Assembly (NCBI GenBank): GCA_020636005.1
Contig: JACJYR010000001.1
Span: forward strand, 3,414,501-3,478,500
Origin: Lewinellaceae bacterium
GTDB taxonomy: Bacteria; Bacteroidota; Bacteroidia; Chitinophagales; Saprospiraceae
Direction: 5' to 3'
DNA length: 64,000 bases
In this document: positions 28,301 to 37,915 of the stretch, piece by piece
How the letters are laid out: every line of letters starts with the position of its first letter
Position numbering within the stretch: position 1 is the first letter of the stretch
Notes under the pieces: model-generated
The model's input: only the letters and a program-made list of their open reading frames with translations
Database searches by the model: none
Told to the model about the DNA's origin: nothing
Translations under genes and position numbers: made by a program

Positions 28301-31300
28301 AATTGCGATCTATCTGTCAGCGTGGTGCAGACCAGCGTTTTCCCGATGGGTACAGATCCTTTCCCCCTGGATACAACTGTTGTAACTTATGTAGCTACGG
28401 ATAATAGTGGAAACGATACGACCTGTACCTTCCTGGTCATCGTCAAGGACAATGAAGACCCAATGGTAGATTGTGGGGCGGATACGGTCGTTGTCAATCT
28501 CAGTGCAGGATGCCAAGCCATTTTGGAAAACTACACCCCACTTGGCACATTTAGCGACAACTGCACTTCTTTGGCCAATTTGTCTATCGTCCAATTCCCG
28601 GACGCCGGTACTGTCATTACCACTACGGAGTTTGTTTCCATTATTGTGACAGATGAAGCAGGGAATAACCAAGTGTGCAATATCACAGCAGTCCTTGGTG
28701 CCGATACGACCGATCCGGTCATCATTTGTCCTATCAATCAAATGGTATTTTTGGATGCAGCCTGCATGGCCTCCTTGCCGGATTACAGGTCGCTGGCCAC
28801 GGTTTCTGACAATTGCACAGATACCGTGGATATTGTGATCACCCAGCAGCCGATAGCAGGAACAGCGATAAGCAGTGACACCACGCTGGTCACCCTGACG
28901 GCAGCAGATATGGCAGGCAATGTTGATTCCTGCACTTTCCTGGTGATCCGGAAAGACACTTTTCCGCCCGCTATCAGTTGTCCGTCCGACACCATGGTTT
29001 TCGTTGGTGCCAATAGTTGCAGCGCTGTGGTGAACTGGACAGATCCAACCGCTACGGACAACTGCGATAGCAACCCAACAATCACTTGCATACCACCTTC
29101 CGGCTCTTCATTCCCGGTTGGCGATTCTATTGTCATCTGCATCGCCGAGGATGCTTATGGCAATAAAGACACTTGCCAGTTTACAGTAACAGTCATTGAC
29201 AATCAATTGCCCACCCTTAGTTGCAGGGCAGATACCACCGTGATAGTGCCTATTGGCACGATGGACACCGTTATCAACAACCTTGGCTTGTTGGCATTTG
29301 CCGACAACTGTGGGCTGGATAGTGTTTATTATGTGTTGACTGGTGCAACCACGGATGCAGGCAGTGGAAGTGTGGTAGTCAGTGGAACGAGCTTTAACCT
29401 TGATACGACGACGGTCACCTTCTATGTGGTGGATGAATCGGGCAACAGCGATAGTTGTTCTTTCAATGTCATCGTGGAAGTAGTGACGCCATTAGTAATT
29501 GAATGCCCAATTGATTTAACGTTCCCCAACACTCCAGGGGCTTGTAATACGGCCGTTTTCAGCGGACTGACGCCCACCTTTGACCCCCAGAATGTTTTAC
29601 AAAGTTATGGATACGTGCTGACAGGGGCTACCTTGGGCGGCGGCCAGGGAAGTGCGAATGGGACGACTTTCAATGTAGGGATAACGACGGTCACTTACAC
29701 CGCCATCAGTACCTTTGGCGAAACGGTTACATGTTCTTTTTCCGTTGATGTCAACGATACCCAGGCACCCGTCTTTTCAAACTGCCCGTCAATACCACAA
29801 ACTGCGTACAGCTTGGCGAATGCATGCGGGGTGAGTTTCACTGGCAACCTGGTGCCTTTGGCCACCGACAACTGCCCTGGTATTTCAATAAACTACTCTC
29901 CCACGCTGGGCAGCAATATCGTAGTTGGCACCAGCATGGTGACGGTGACGGCACAAGATGCTTCCGGAAACGTAACAGTTTGCAACTATTCCATAACGGT
30001 GTTGGATACAATTGCGCCCGTCATCGCCGGTTGTGATCCTTTGGCCAACAACCCCATCCAGGTCAATGCTGCGACGGGTTTGTGTTCCGCCATCGTCAAT
30101 TGGACGGCACCTACCGCTACGGATAACTGCGTGCTGATAGCCTTTACCGTCAGCCAGGGGCCCGGCACGAGTTTCCCAGTCGGCCTGACTCCGGTGGAGT
30201 ATGTAGCCGTTGACTCTTCCGGCAATGTTTCAAAATGCCAGTTTACGGTCAGGGTTGTTGACAACCAGCCGCCTGTGTTTACCGTCTGCCCTCCCAATCA
30301 GACGCTTAGCACCGGCCCGGTGGATTGTGAGGCAGTAGCGAACTGGCCGCAGCCTACGGTGACCGACAACTGTGGTGTGGTGGGTTTTTCCTGTACGCAC
30401 CAGTCTCCTGTTACCTTCCCGGTAGGTATCCACCCGGTGTCCTGTTCGGCTGTGGATGCGGCAGGCAACACAACAGTCTGCGCCTTCACGATAACAGTGG
30501 AAGACAACGAGTTTCCCAATATTTTCAATATGCCGGCCGATACTGTCGTGGAAGTTGATCCGGGGCTTTGCGGCACTGTGGTTTTCTGGCAGGAACCAAC
30601 GGCAGCCGACAACTGCGCTCTTGAGTCTTTTACTTCCACCGCCACATCAGGGAGCATATTTCCGGTTGGGGATACGATCATTCAATATGTCGCTATTGAC
30701 GTGAACGGGAACGTGGAGATTCAGAGCTTCACGATAACGGTTGAGGATAATACCGCTCCTTCTTTTACTTGCCCGGGCAACATTACGATGACTACCGCAG
30801 GGGATGTTATCAGTGGGCCGGCCAGCATCATCAACAATTTCGTTTCCATTGATTGTGAAAAAATCCAGTTGGATTTTGCCGTGCCGGCAGCATTGGACGA
30901 TTGTGGGCCTGTTTCTATTTTGCAAACAGAAGGGCCATCTCCGGGCCAGGTTTTTGGTGCCGGGTCGAACACGCTCACCTTCCTGGCAACTGACGCCAAC
31001 GGCAACCAGTCCACCTGTAGTTTTGAAATAACAATTTTGTCTATTGACAATGCGGTGGCGGATGTTTCCAACCCCACGCCATGTGAAGGGGACGATGTAT
31101 TTTTCTTCGTAACGGAATACAACGGAGCCACCTATACATGGACGGATCCCCAAGGCAATTTTGTTTCGAATCAGCCCTCCTTTACCTATCCGGCTATTGG
31201 GACAGCGCAGTCGGGGGTTTTCAAGGTGAACATCCAACTGCCTTTCAACTGCAATGTACAGGCGCTTGTGGATGTGTCCGTTTTCAAAAAACCAGCCATC

Positions 31301-33376
31301 GCTGCAGAGGCCGAAGCCCTGACCTGTACGGACGGCACCCTGCCCTTGAACCTCACAGCGATGGACACGGCGAACGCAGGGGTCAACCAATGGGTATGGG
31401 AGTTTCCGGGGAACATATTTGCCTTCGGACAAAACCAAACCATCCCGAATGCAAGTACGGCTGCCATTGGCACTTATGTGGTTACTGCCACTACGCCAAA
31501 TGGCTGTACGGATACCGATACCGTTGTGGTGGACAATATCACTATACTGCCTATGCAGCCCACTTTCTTTGGTACGGAATCAACTATATGCCTAGGCCAG
31601 TCAGTGACGCTGAATGGGCAACAAGTTCCAGGTGCGACCTATCATTTCCTGGCAGAACCGATGGCAGGCAGCGGTTTGATAGTGCCAAATCCTTCACCCA
31701 ACAATGTGATAAGCGTGACCCCCACGGTTGCTGATACGTTTACCTATTATTTTTATGTGATGAAGGGGAACTGCGCTTCCGACACGAATGCCTGGACGGT
31801 TATCGTGGAGGCGCCGCCTGCTTTGGATATTGTTGTGGATGGGCAAACTACCTGTGTGGACGGTACCACTTCCATCACTTTAACAGATGCGATGGGTGTG
31901 GCGGCAAGCTATGAATGGTTTGGTCCCTGCATTTCAGGTACCGCCAACGGCCCTTCCGTGGTACTCCCGAACGTAACTGCCAGTTGCTCCGGCGTGTACA
32001 CCGTGATTGGAAGATCGCCGAATGGATGTACCGACCAGAAACAAATCACACTGGACATTACCAACCAACCACCTGTGGCCACCTTGGCGGCCAGCCAACT
32101 TTCTATCTGTACAGGCGGCACTGTTACCTTGGCTGCGACCCCGAACTATGGCAATAATGCAAACTTTATCTGGACGGGCCAGAACCTGCCGCTCAATGCC
32201 AACCTCCTCCAGTCATTCCCGGTTACGCTCAACAGCCCGGGCACCTATCCTTATACTTTTGAGGCGGTGGTCAATGGCTGTACTACAGCGGTGGCTACGG
32301 TGGAGATACTGGTTGAGAATAGCCCACCGGTCAATATCACGGTCACTGGCGACCTGAATTGTGTGGACGGTACCGGCACTGTCATCCTGGATTCCAATGC
32401 ACCCGGCGCTACATCGTGGACCTGGACCAATGCTGCAGGCGATGTCCTTTCCAACAGCCAAACCCTCGTCCTCAACAATGTGACCGCCGCAGCGTCGGGC
32501 AGTTATTTTGTGGCTGCCACCAGCGCCATAGGATGTACGAGCAACGGGCTGCAAATCCTCACCATTACGGACGCACTGCCGCCCATCGAGGCCTTGCTTC
32601 AGCAAGAGCCTTGCGAAGATGGGGTACTTGCTTTTTCTGCAACGACCATCGCCGGAGCCACCTATGAATGGAGGAACCCTGCCGGGAATGTGTTTGCCAG
32701 TGTTCAAAGCCCGACTATTTCGAATGCAGGCATCAGCCTGAGCGGCACCTACGCCGTTACCGCCAGCAAAAATGGCTGTACGTCATCGGACGATACGCTG
32801 GTGACCGTAATCGCTGCGCCCATCGCAGTGGACGAAACGGTCGTTGGCATCGTGAACACGCCGCAAAGCTTCAATGTAGTGGTGAACGATACCCTGGCTT
32901 CCGACAACTATACCATCAAAATAATTGACCAGCCTGATCATGGCACCGTGTTCATTGATTCCTCCCAGGGGAAAGGAGTGCTTACTTATGTACCTGACTC
33001 GCTGTACAGGGAAACAGACAGGCTGCTCTATGAAATCTGTTATACCGACTGCCCTGAATTGTGCGATATTGGGATTGTCACCCTGCTCATTCGTTATCCA
33101 GTTGACCAATGCGTCATCACTACCGTGATAACACCCAATAATGATGGTATCAACGATGAGTTCAATGTTTCCTGTCTTGAATTGGGCGATTACCCGCTGA
33201 ATGAGTTGTACATCTTCAACCAGTGGGGCGACAAGGTCTTTGAAGCGGCACCCTACAAGAATGACTGGAAGGGTACCTGGGACGGCAAGGATCTGCCCGA
33301 TGGTACTTATTACTTCATTTTCCAGCGAGATCCAAATGTGGCAGCACAAAAAGGGTTCGTCATGATTTATCGTTAA
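25301..33376 (+). CDS. Giant gliding-motility-associated (T9SS type B) surface protein with cohesin-like and HYR repeats
   Basis: A 2691-aa secreted protein with signal MKKLLLNMAAALFLWLPSSISQ. Two cohesin-like modules come first (about residues 22-165 and 245-400; GEFRLVWLYNS and ILFLHFKL are typical). Next are six 80-aa repeats (401-880) and a seventh, diverged one, built on PVAVCQGATVYL...STDNCGTPTLSL. HYR repeats follow to about 1915, then Ig/PKD-like modules (to about 2505), a cadherin-like module (VDETVVGIVNTPQSFNVVVND) and the type B sorting domain (about 2605-2691: VITPNNDGINDEF, IFNQWGDKVFEAAPYKNDWKGT, LPDGTYYFIF). PorP/SprF and an OmpA protein follow directly, the usual partners of type B substrates. 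Probably a long adhesive or matrix filament. Confidence 0.93.
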   Translation: MKKLLLNMAAALFLWLPSSISQQITITGESSCVQPGNLDTFQITITNFETTISAQFPIIYDPLVLSYVGKIDDPSLNPAAVFFNNTPGEVRFFWADVTTPFGDPPPTITFFLIFNAIGSNGNSSAITFPNISPSGFTKQFVKIAGVVPNGNISNVPGNITIDATPPLIAGCPLMGMDTITVPISSGNTTGMATWVAPTYTDNCNVGTLVSNHSPGESFPVGVTPILYTATDEAGNTATCNFYVNVVQGPDTITFSAIGSALSCNDTLLTVPITVNNFDSLIGIQLGITWNPTILEYTGYSEYFNNNGYLQATYNDNQIANPGEFRLVWLYNSFPPNTLSLVDGDTILFLHFKLIDPLAVADTIKFEDLTSSPPLQLLTLDANGIVPNGDVIYNDAVITIGSDLIDPVAVCKDTTVFLNTLGTITIDSSYIDNGSSDNCGLLTMSLSQSTFDCSDIGTNPVTLTVSDLSMNSDMCMATVTVLDTISPVAVCQGATVYLTNSGSGTIAVSSVGIGSTDNCGTPTLSLDINTFDCSDLGPNTVVLTATDASSNLDTCHATVIVLDTISPVAVCQGATVYLDSNGSGNISASVIGTGSTDNCGTPTLSLDISSFDCGDIGPNNVVLTTTDGSTNTDTCHAVVTVFDTISPTAVCQPATIYLDNAGSATLSPTAVNNGSSDNCDSVVLSLNITVFNCGNTGPNPVVLTVTDTSGNASTCIATVTVLDTISPVALCQGATVYLDGAGAGSVTASSIGMGSTDNCGTPTLSLDVTSFTCSDLGPNPVVLTATDASNNLDTCHAMVIVLDTVSPVAVCQGATIFLGANGSGTVAVSSIGIGSSDNCGTPTLSLDINSFDCSDLGPNNVVLTATDASSNTDTCHAVVTVLDTISPVAICPALIPDVLLQANGTGTLMANIGSGGSTDNCTTVTETSPLLSFDCTDIGLQMVVLTATDGSGNADTAHCAFMVVDQISPTWDNCPTAPIVQNNDLGTCGAVVSLPTLTATDNCDLSVSVVQTSVFPMGTDPFPLDTTVVTYVATDNSGNDTTCTFLVIVKDNEDPMVDCGADTVVVNLSAGCQAILENYTPLGTFSDNCTSLANLSIVQFPDAGTVITTTEFVSIIVTDEAGNNQVCNITAVLGADTTDPVIICPINQMVFLDAACMASLPDYRSLATVSDNCTDTVDIVITQQPIAGTAISSDTTLVTLTAADMAGNVDSCTFLVIRKDTFPPAISCPSDTMVFVGANSCSAVVNWTDPTATDNCDSNPTITCIPPSGSSFPVGDSIVICIAEDAYGNKDTCQFTVTVIDNQLPTLSCRADTTVIVPIGTMDTVINNLGLLAFADNCGLDSVYYVLTGATTDAGSGSVVVSGTSFNLDTTTVTFYVVDESGNSDSCSFNVIVEVVTPLVIECPIDLTFPNTPGACNTAVFSGLTPTFDPQNVLQSYGYVLTGATLGGGQGSANGTTFNVGITTVTYTAISTFGETVTCSFSVDVNDTQAPVFSNCPSIPQTAYSLANACGVSFTGNLVPLATDNCPGISINYSPTLGSNIVVGTSMVTVTAQDASGNVTVCNYSITVLDTIAPVIAGCDPLANNPIQVNAATGLCSAIVNWTAPTATDNCVLIAFTVSQGPGTSFPVGLTPVEYVAVDSSGNVSKCQFTVRVVDNQPPVFTVCPPNQTLSTGPVDCEAVANWPQPTVTDNCGVVGFSCTHQSPVTFPVGIHPVSCSAVDAAGNTTVCAFTITVEDNEFPNIFNMPADTVVEVDPGLCGTVVFWQEPTAADNCALESFTSTATSGSIFPVGDTIIQYVAIDVNGNVEIQSFTITVEDNTAPSFTCPGNITMTTAGDVISGPASIINNFVSIDCEKIQLDFAVPAALDDCGPVSILQTEGPSPGQVFGAGSNTLTFLATDANGNQSTCSFEITILSIDNAVADVSNPTPCEGDDVFFFVTEYNGATYTWTDPQGNFVSNQPSFTYPAIGTAQSGVFKVNIQLPFNCNVQALVDVSVFKKPAIAAEAEALTCTDGTLPLNLTAMDTANAGVNQWVWEFPGNIFAFGQNQTIPNASTAAIGTYVVTATTPNGCTDTDTVVVDNITILPMQPTFFGTESTICLGQSVTLNGQQVPGATYHFLAEPMAGSGLIVPNPSPNNVISVTPTVADTFTYYFYVMKGNCASDTNAWTVIVEAPPALDIVVDGQTTCVDGTTSITLTDAMGVAASYEWFGPCISGTANGPSVVLPNVTASCSGVYTVIGRSPNGCTDQKQITLDITNQPPVATLAASQLSICTGGTVTLAATPNYGNNANFIWTGQNLPLNANLLQSFPVTLNSPGTYPYTFEAVVNGCTTAVATVEILVENSPPVNITVTGDLNCVDGTGTVILDSNAPGATSWTWTNAAGDVLSNSQTLVLNNVTAAASGSYFVAATSAIGCTSNGLQILTITDALPPIEALLQQEPCEDGVLAFSATTIAGATYEWRNPAGNVFASVQSPTISNAGISLSGTYAVTASKNGCTSSDDTLVTVIAAPIAVDETVVGIVNTPQSFNVVVNDTLASDNYTIKIIDQPDHGTVFIDSSQGKGVLTYVPDSLYRETDRLLYEICYTDCPELCDIGIVTLLIRYPVDQCVITTVITPNNDGINDEFNVSCLELGDYPLNELYIFNQWGDKVFEAAPYKNDWKGTWDGKDLPDGTYYFIFQRDPNVAAQKGFVMIYR
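26501..27940 (+). repeat. Six tandem 240-bp in-frame repeats
   Basis: Units start at 26501, 26741, 26981, 27221, 27461 and 27701, each exactly 240 bp (80 codons), encoding PVAVCQGATVYL...STDNCGTPTLSLDI...DLGPNxVVLTATDxSxNxDTCHA. A seventh, more diverged unit follows. Constant length with no indels, and patches of near identity between units, suggest ongoing recombination or gene conversion. Confidence 0.92.
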
Positions 33377-33389
33377 CCGAATGATGGAT

Positions 33390-33422
33390 GGTGAATGATG
33401 AAAAGAAAGAAAATCATTCACC
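33390..33422 (+). promoter_or_regulatory. Hairpin in the giant-gene/PorP gap
   Basis: GGTGAATGAT and ATCATTCACC form a perfect 10-bp stem. It is followed by more CATTCAC words (CATTCACTATTCACCATT) up to the PorP start. It could lower readthrough from the giant gene into porP/sprF. The same word family occurs at 40460-40530. Confidence 0.5.
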
Positions 33423-33455
33423 ATTCACTATTCACCATTTATCATTGAAAGAATT

Positions 33456-34406
33456 ATGAAACAATTATCCTCCATCATATTCCTCCTGTTTTCCCTGGTC
33501 AGTGTGGCACAACAGGAAGCACAATACACCCATTTCATGTACAACCAGCAGTTGTACAATCCTGCCTACGTGGGCAGCCGCAACACGGCTTCCTTTATGG
33601 GCCTCCACCGCAGCCAATGGATCGGCTTTGAAGGGGCGCCTTATTCGCAGGTGCTGAGTTTTCAAACGCCCATCATGCGGCAAAGGGCAGGTGTGGGCGC
33701 TACTATATCGAGGTATGCCCTTGGCGTATCTTATGCCTGGTTTGGTTCCGGCGCTTACTCGTACAACCTGCGGCTTACGCAAAGCCTTAGCCTTCGCCTG
33801 GGACTACAGGCCACCATCGAGTATTTCGGGATAGATTTTGCCGATCCGAAGGTGGTGACGGTTTCCCAAAATGACCCCTCCCTGGCCGATGGTGATTTTA
33901 CATCAAAATATGCAGCCAACATCGGCGTAGGGATGTATCTGACCTACAAGGATATGTTTTATTTTGGGGCTTCTTCCCCACAGATTTACCCCAACGATAT
34001 TGGTTTTAATGAAACTACTATCATCTCGGCACAGATTTCCCCCCACCGTTATTTCAACCTGGGCGCAGTAATCCCCGTCAGCGAGCAGTTGGAATTGATG
34101 CCCAACCTCATTGTGAAATGGGTGGATCAGGCACCGTTGGACGGCGAGATCAACTTCAATGTCAGGTACCTGAAAAAGATAACGGCGGGCTTGTCTTACA
34201 GGGTCGGCGGCGACAAAGCCGGCGAAAGTGTGGACGCTTTGCTGTTTTTTCAGTTCAACCAAAAACTGGGGGCTGGATTGGCTTATGACCTAACGCTTTC
34301 CAAAGTAAAGAAATACCAATCCGGCACCATCGAGGTATTGCTGCGATACGATCTCAGGGATGAAAAAGCGGATCTCGAAAATCCCCGCTATTTCAAAAAG
34401 AAGTAA
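33456..34406 (+). CDS. PorP/SprF family type IX secretion membrane protein
   Basis: A 316-aa outer-membrane beta-barrel protein with signal peptide (MKQLSSIIFLLFSLVSVAQQ). The opening QYTHFMYNQQLYNPAYVGSR and HRSQWIGFEGAP is diagnostic of PorP/SprF. In known systems these proteins are needed to export or anchor type B substrates, each PorP-like protein serving the neighbouring giant protein. It lies 80 bp after such a substrate and about 110 bp before an OmpA-family gene, so the three probably form one operon. Confidence 0.94.
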   Translation: MKQLSSIIFLLFSLVSVAQQEAQYTHFMYNQQLYNPAYVGSRNTASFMGLHRSQWIGFEGAPYSQVLSFQTPIMRQRAGVGATISRYALGVSYAWFGSGAYSYNLRLTQSLSLRLGLQATIEYFGIDFADPKVVTVSQNDPSLADGDFTSKYAANIGVGMYLTYKDMFYFGASSPQIYPNDIGFNETTIISAQISPHRYFNLGAVIPVSEQLELMPNLIVKWVDQAPLDGEINFNVRYLKKITAGLSYRVGGDKAGESVDALLFFQFNQKLGAGLAYDLTLSKVKKYQSGTIEVLLRYDLRDEKADLENPRYFKKK

Positions 34407-34518
34407 GATATAAGACGTTATAGTTTTGAAGATTGCCTATTGCCGGAAAATCTATTTCTGGCATTATATTGAAGGCTTTCAGGAATACAGCCCCTTTCAC
34501 CCTATTATAATTTTGATC

Positions 34519-36870
34519 ATGAAAAAAGGCTTCTTACTAGTAACTATTGGAATTTTGGGCTGCCTTTACAAAAGTTCGGCCCAGATCATCATTGCGGAGG
34601 AAAAGGTAATCGTTACCAACGAGCGCCGGATCAACTCCGATGAATTGGAATACAGCCCTGTGTTCTACAAAGAGGGGATCGTCTTCATCTCCACGAGGCA
34701 CGAGAGTCTTATCTTCGAGGTAAAAGATAAAAATGCCGAAGGCAGGAACATCATGTCCATCTATAAGGCAGAGCGCGACGACGAGGGTTTCCTCCAAAAC
34801 CCGGTGCCGTTGGCCGACGAACTGATAACCAGGGTACACGAAGGGCCAGTAACTTTTGATCGCACTGCCGAGCAGATATTCTTTACCCGCAACGAAATAC
34901 AGGAGGTGGCGCCGGACGGCTGGAAAAAACTCCAGATCTATGCGGCGAGAAAAGACAGTACCAGTTCCTTATGGACCGATATCCAGAAACTGCCCTTCAA
35001 CAACCCGAACTACAATTTCTGCCATCCCAGCTTTGCTGCTGATGGCGATGCGTTGTTCGTTGCCTCCGACATTCCCGGTGGCTATGGTGGCATGGATTTG
35101 TACGTCACCTATTTTAATGGCAGCACCTGGACCAACCTGGTCAACCTCGGTGATAAGATCAACACGCCGGGCAACGAAGTCTTCCCTTATATTGCAGCAG
35201 ACGGCACACTCTACTTTTCTTCCGACGGGCATGGTGGCATGGGCAACCTTGACCTTTTCTATTCGACCCAAAACCGCCGCACGGAAGAATGGAGGGAGCC
35301 GGTTAACCTCGGTACCCCCTTCAATTCGCCATCCGACGATTTCGGCCTCATCGTTGACAGGGATAACAAAAACGGCTATTTCTCTTCCGACCGGAAGGGG
35401 GGCTTTGGCGGCGACGACATCTACAGCTTCTACATCGAGGGCGATGTTTCATCGCCAGTGGCTGATGGGAACAAACGCAACCTGGATGGCCTTGTGGTAA
35501 CGGACGAGGACGGCAACCCAATGTCAGGGGCATCTGTCAGTGCCATCAATTTTGATGAGGTTTCCCTGTCCGCCGGCGACGACAGGGTGGTCAAGCTGAC
35601 ACCCGGCGACGGAAAGGACGAGTTCCTGCTCGACGTAAACTCAGATGGGATGGGCGACATCGAACTGACGGACAAGGAAGGAAAAATTGATATCCCCCTG
35701 GCCAAGGGCAGCTACGTCCTGAAAGTCACTAAAGACGGCTATTTGCCCGAATATGTGGTGGTAACACCGGAAACGGATTTGAGCAAGCTCAACATTACCA
35801 TGCGCCGGGCTGTGGATTGCGTGGCGCTGACCGGAAAAGTAAGCCGCCGCAACGGCGGTTCGCCCGTTTCGGGCGCCAGCGTACAGATTGTGGACGTGGC
35901 CACGAAAGAGGCTATTACTGTCTATTCCGACAACTTCGGCAATTATGAATATTGCATCAAATGCAACCATACTTTTTCCGTGTACGCTGATTATAAGGGA
36001 ACTGCATCGGCGCCAGGCATTGCCGACGCCAAGGAGACGCCCTGTACGCTCGGGGCAAGCATTGATCTCCCGCTTTACATCGGCGGCACGGCACTCTATG
36101 CAGGAATGTCTATCATCCTGCCCAATGTTTACTTTAATTTCGACGATGCCAAATTGCGCCCCGATGCCTACAAAGACCTGAACGAGGTGGCAGGTGTAAT
36201 GAAGAACTTCCCGGAAATGAAGCTGGAACTGGCCTCCCATACGGATGCAAGGGGCGGGCGGGCCTACAACCAGGCGCTTTCCGAGCGCCGTACGGCCAGT
36301 GTATTGAACTACCTTGTTTCAAAAGGTGTCCAAAGATCCAGGCTGGTCGGTATCGGGTACGGCGAAAGTAAAATCCGTAACCACTGCACGGATGGTGTTG
36401 TTTGTTCGGAAGCCGACCACCAGTACAACCGGCGCACCGAAATAACCATTCTGGAACTGGGAGGAGCGCAACAGGGTAGTGGCCCCGTTGCAGATAACTC
36501 AGATAGTGGGGAAGATGATTACGCCGAACTGACCACTGATGGAGAGCCGGATGCGGGCAAAGGCGGCGGCGATCAGGAAATTATGTCCACAAAAGTATCC
36601 CTTGATACCCCTGTTTTCAGTGCAACAGAGGAAAAAAGCATTTCTGGTGCTTTTGCAGTAGTAGCAGGTACGTTTGCCAATTATGACTTTGCTACCCGTC
36701 GGGCAACCTTACTGAAGGGATTGGGGTATCAGGATGTATCTATTGTTCGCCAGGAAAGGAATAACCTCTATGCCGTTTGGGTGAAAACGTACCAGGAAAA
36801 GCAAGCCGCCTTTGATCTGGTGAAAGACCTGGCTAAACAGCAACTTCATTCCTATGTTTTGAAAAGATAA
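34519..36870 (+). CDS. OmpA-family protein with PD40 propeller, carboxypeptidase-regulatory-like and SPOR domains
   Basis: About 783 aa from the ATG at 34519 (MKKGFLLVTIGILGCLYKSSAQ, signal peptide). Parts in order: WD40/PD40-like propeller repeats (GGYGGMDLYVT, GGMGNLDLFYS, GGFGGDDIYSF); a carboxypeptidase-regulatory-like domain; a second such domain (LTGKVSRRNGGSPVSGASVQI); an OmpA peptidoglycan-binding domain (YFNFDDAKLRPDAY, LASHTDARGGRAYNQALSERR, GYGESK); and a C-terminal SPOR-like module (FAVVAGTFANYDFATRRATLLKGLG). It should tether the T9SS surface complex to peptidoglycan, as PorE-type proteins do. A C-terminal SPOR domain is less usual in this position. Confidence 0.9.
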   Translation: MKKGFLLVTIGILGCLYKSSAQIIIAEEKVIVTNERRINSDELEYSPVFYKEGIVFISTRHESLIFEVKDKNAEGRNIMSIYKAERDDEGFLQNPVPLADELITRVHEGPVTFDRTAEQIFFTRNEIQEVAPDGWKKLQIYAARKDSTSSLWTDIQKLPFNNPNYNFCHPSFAADGDALFVASDIPGGYGGMDLYVTYFNGSTWTNLVNLGDKINTPGNEVFPYIAADGTLYFSSDGHGGMGNLDLFYSTQNRRTEEWREPVNLGTPFNSPSDDFGLIVDRDNKNGYFSSDRKGGFGGDDIYSFYIEGDVSSPVADGNKRNLDGLVVTDEDGNPMSGASVSAINFDEVSLSAGDDRVVKLTPGDGKDEFLLDVNSDGMGDIELTDKEGKIDIPLAKGSYVLKVTKDGYLPEYVVVTPETDLSKLNITMRRAVDCVALTGKVSRRNGGSPVSGASVQIVDVATKEAITVYSDNFGNYEYCIKCNHTFSVYADYKGTASAPGIADAKETPCTLGASIDLPLYIGGTALYAGMSIILPNVYFNFDDAKLRPDAYKDLNEVAGVMKNFPEMKLELASHTDARGGRAYNQALSERRTASVLNYLVSKGVQRSRLVGIGYGESKIRNHCTDGVVCSEADHQYNRRTEITILELGGAQQGSGPVADNSDSGEDDYAELTTDGEPDAGKGGGDQEIMSTKVSLDTPVFSATEEKSISGAFAVVAGTFANYDFATRRATLLKGLGYQDVSIVRQERNNLYAVWVKTYQEKQAAFDLVKDLAKQQLHSYVLKR

Positions 36871-36885
36871 GGCCCAGGCCAAAGC

Positions 36886-36926
36886 GCCGGATACCTGCTT
36901 CGCTAATCTTAAAGCCGGTATCCGGC
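36886..36926. terminator. Bidirectional hairpin between convergent genes
   Basis: GCCGGATACC and GGTATCCGGC form a perfect 10-bp stem around a 21-base loop, placed in the 60-bp gap between the OmpA-family gene (+) and the response-regulator gene (-). No T-run follows. Confidence 0.65.
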
Positions 36927-36930
36927 ACAC

Positions 36931-37596
36931 TTATACCAACCCATGTTGGACAGCAAAACGAACGAGTTCGGTGCTGGAGTTAAAATCTAATTTGCGGAGA
37001 ATGTTTTTACGGTGGGTTTCCACAGTGTGCTTGCTGATGTAGAGGGTTTTGCCAATTCGTTGGCTGCTGAGGCCCTGGCTGATGAGTACGAGGATCTCCT
37101 GTTCCCGCCTTGAAAGCCCCAGCCGCTTTTTAAAATCGTCCTGGAATTCCGGATGATCCTCCAAGTGTTGCTGGCAACTGTCGGATTGGGCGCTAGCGTA
37201 AGGAAGCACGAAAATTTCACCCCTGCTGACAGTTTCCAGTGCTTCCATCAAATCGCTGGGGGTAGCCGTTTTGGATAAGTAGCCTTTGACCCCTTCATGC
37301 AGCAGCGATTTTACCAGTTCCGGAGAATAGTAAGCCGAATAGATGATGATTTTAACCCAAGGCGCATGTTCTTTGACCCAAGCTATGTTCTCGTAGAAGT
37401 CCGTGCTCGGCATGTTAAGGTCGAGCAAAAGGATGTGGGGCCGGGCCTTCGGAAGCAACTGGAACATCTCCTCGCCGGAGAGCGCCGTGCCTACCACCTC
37501 GATTTCCGGTTGTTTTGATAGCATACAGGAGACCCCATGGGCTATCACGGGGTGGTCATCCGCAAGGAAGATCTTTAAGTGTAATTGTTTGTTCAT
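36931..37596 (-). CDS. NarL/LuxR-type response regulator
   Basis: A 221-aa two-domain regulator. The receiver domain (about 8-125) has DD at 13-14, the phospho-acceptor Asp59 in LLLDLNMP and Lys109 in GYLSKTA. The LuxR-type HTH (about 155-215) carries LSRREQEILVLISQGLSSQRIGKTLYISKHTVETHRKNILRKL. No histidine kinase gene is adjacent, so the partner lies elsewhere. It is convergent with the T9SS operon. Confidence 0.92.
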   Translation of the reverse strand: MNKQLHLKIFLADDHPVIAHGVSCMLSKQPEIEVVGTALSGEEMFQLLPKARPHILLLDLNMPSTDFYENIAWVKEHAPWVKIIIYSAYYSPELVKSLLHEGVKGYLSKTATPSDLMEALETVSRGEIFVLPYASAQSDSCQQHLEDHPEFQDDFKKRLGLSRREQEILVLISQGLSSQRIGKTLYISKHTVETHRKNILRKLDFNSSTELVRFAVQHGLV

Positions 37597-37915
37597 GGGA
37601 ATAATGTTTTAGTGCCACACATAGTCATAGTATTTCCTAGTGTTAAACAGTCGTTTCCCCAGAACCCGATATTGTCAGTGGTGTGGAAAAACCGAACATT
37701 GAGCGATTGTGTCCGGGAGGTAATAGGCAGGGGGTCAAAAATCAAGCCCCCTTTTATAAGGTAAGGATGTCTAAAATCGGTTTCTGGCAAAATGCGCCGC
37801 AATTTACTCATTTACGGATAATATACAAACTACGCTGCCTGGGGGAGCAAATTTCGCTTTCTGATGAAAGCCCCAACAACCTTCATTTATTTTTTAAGAG
37901 CATAATCTGATAACC
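37597..37915. other. Divergent intergenic region between two LuxR-type regulators
   Basis: A 319-bp gap between the response regulator (-) and the small HTH gene (+). I find no gene, strong hairpin or clear TAnnTTTG box. It presumably holds both promoters. Confidence 0.4.

Noticed and set aside
37593..37811. Small minus-strand frame between the regulators
   Set aside because: No homology recognised and no ribosome-binding site; probably the promoter region.
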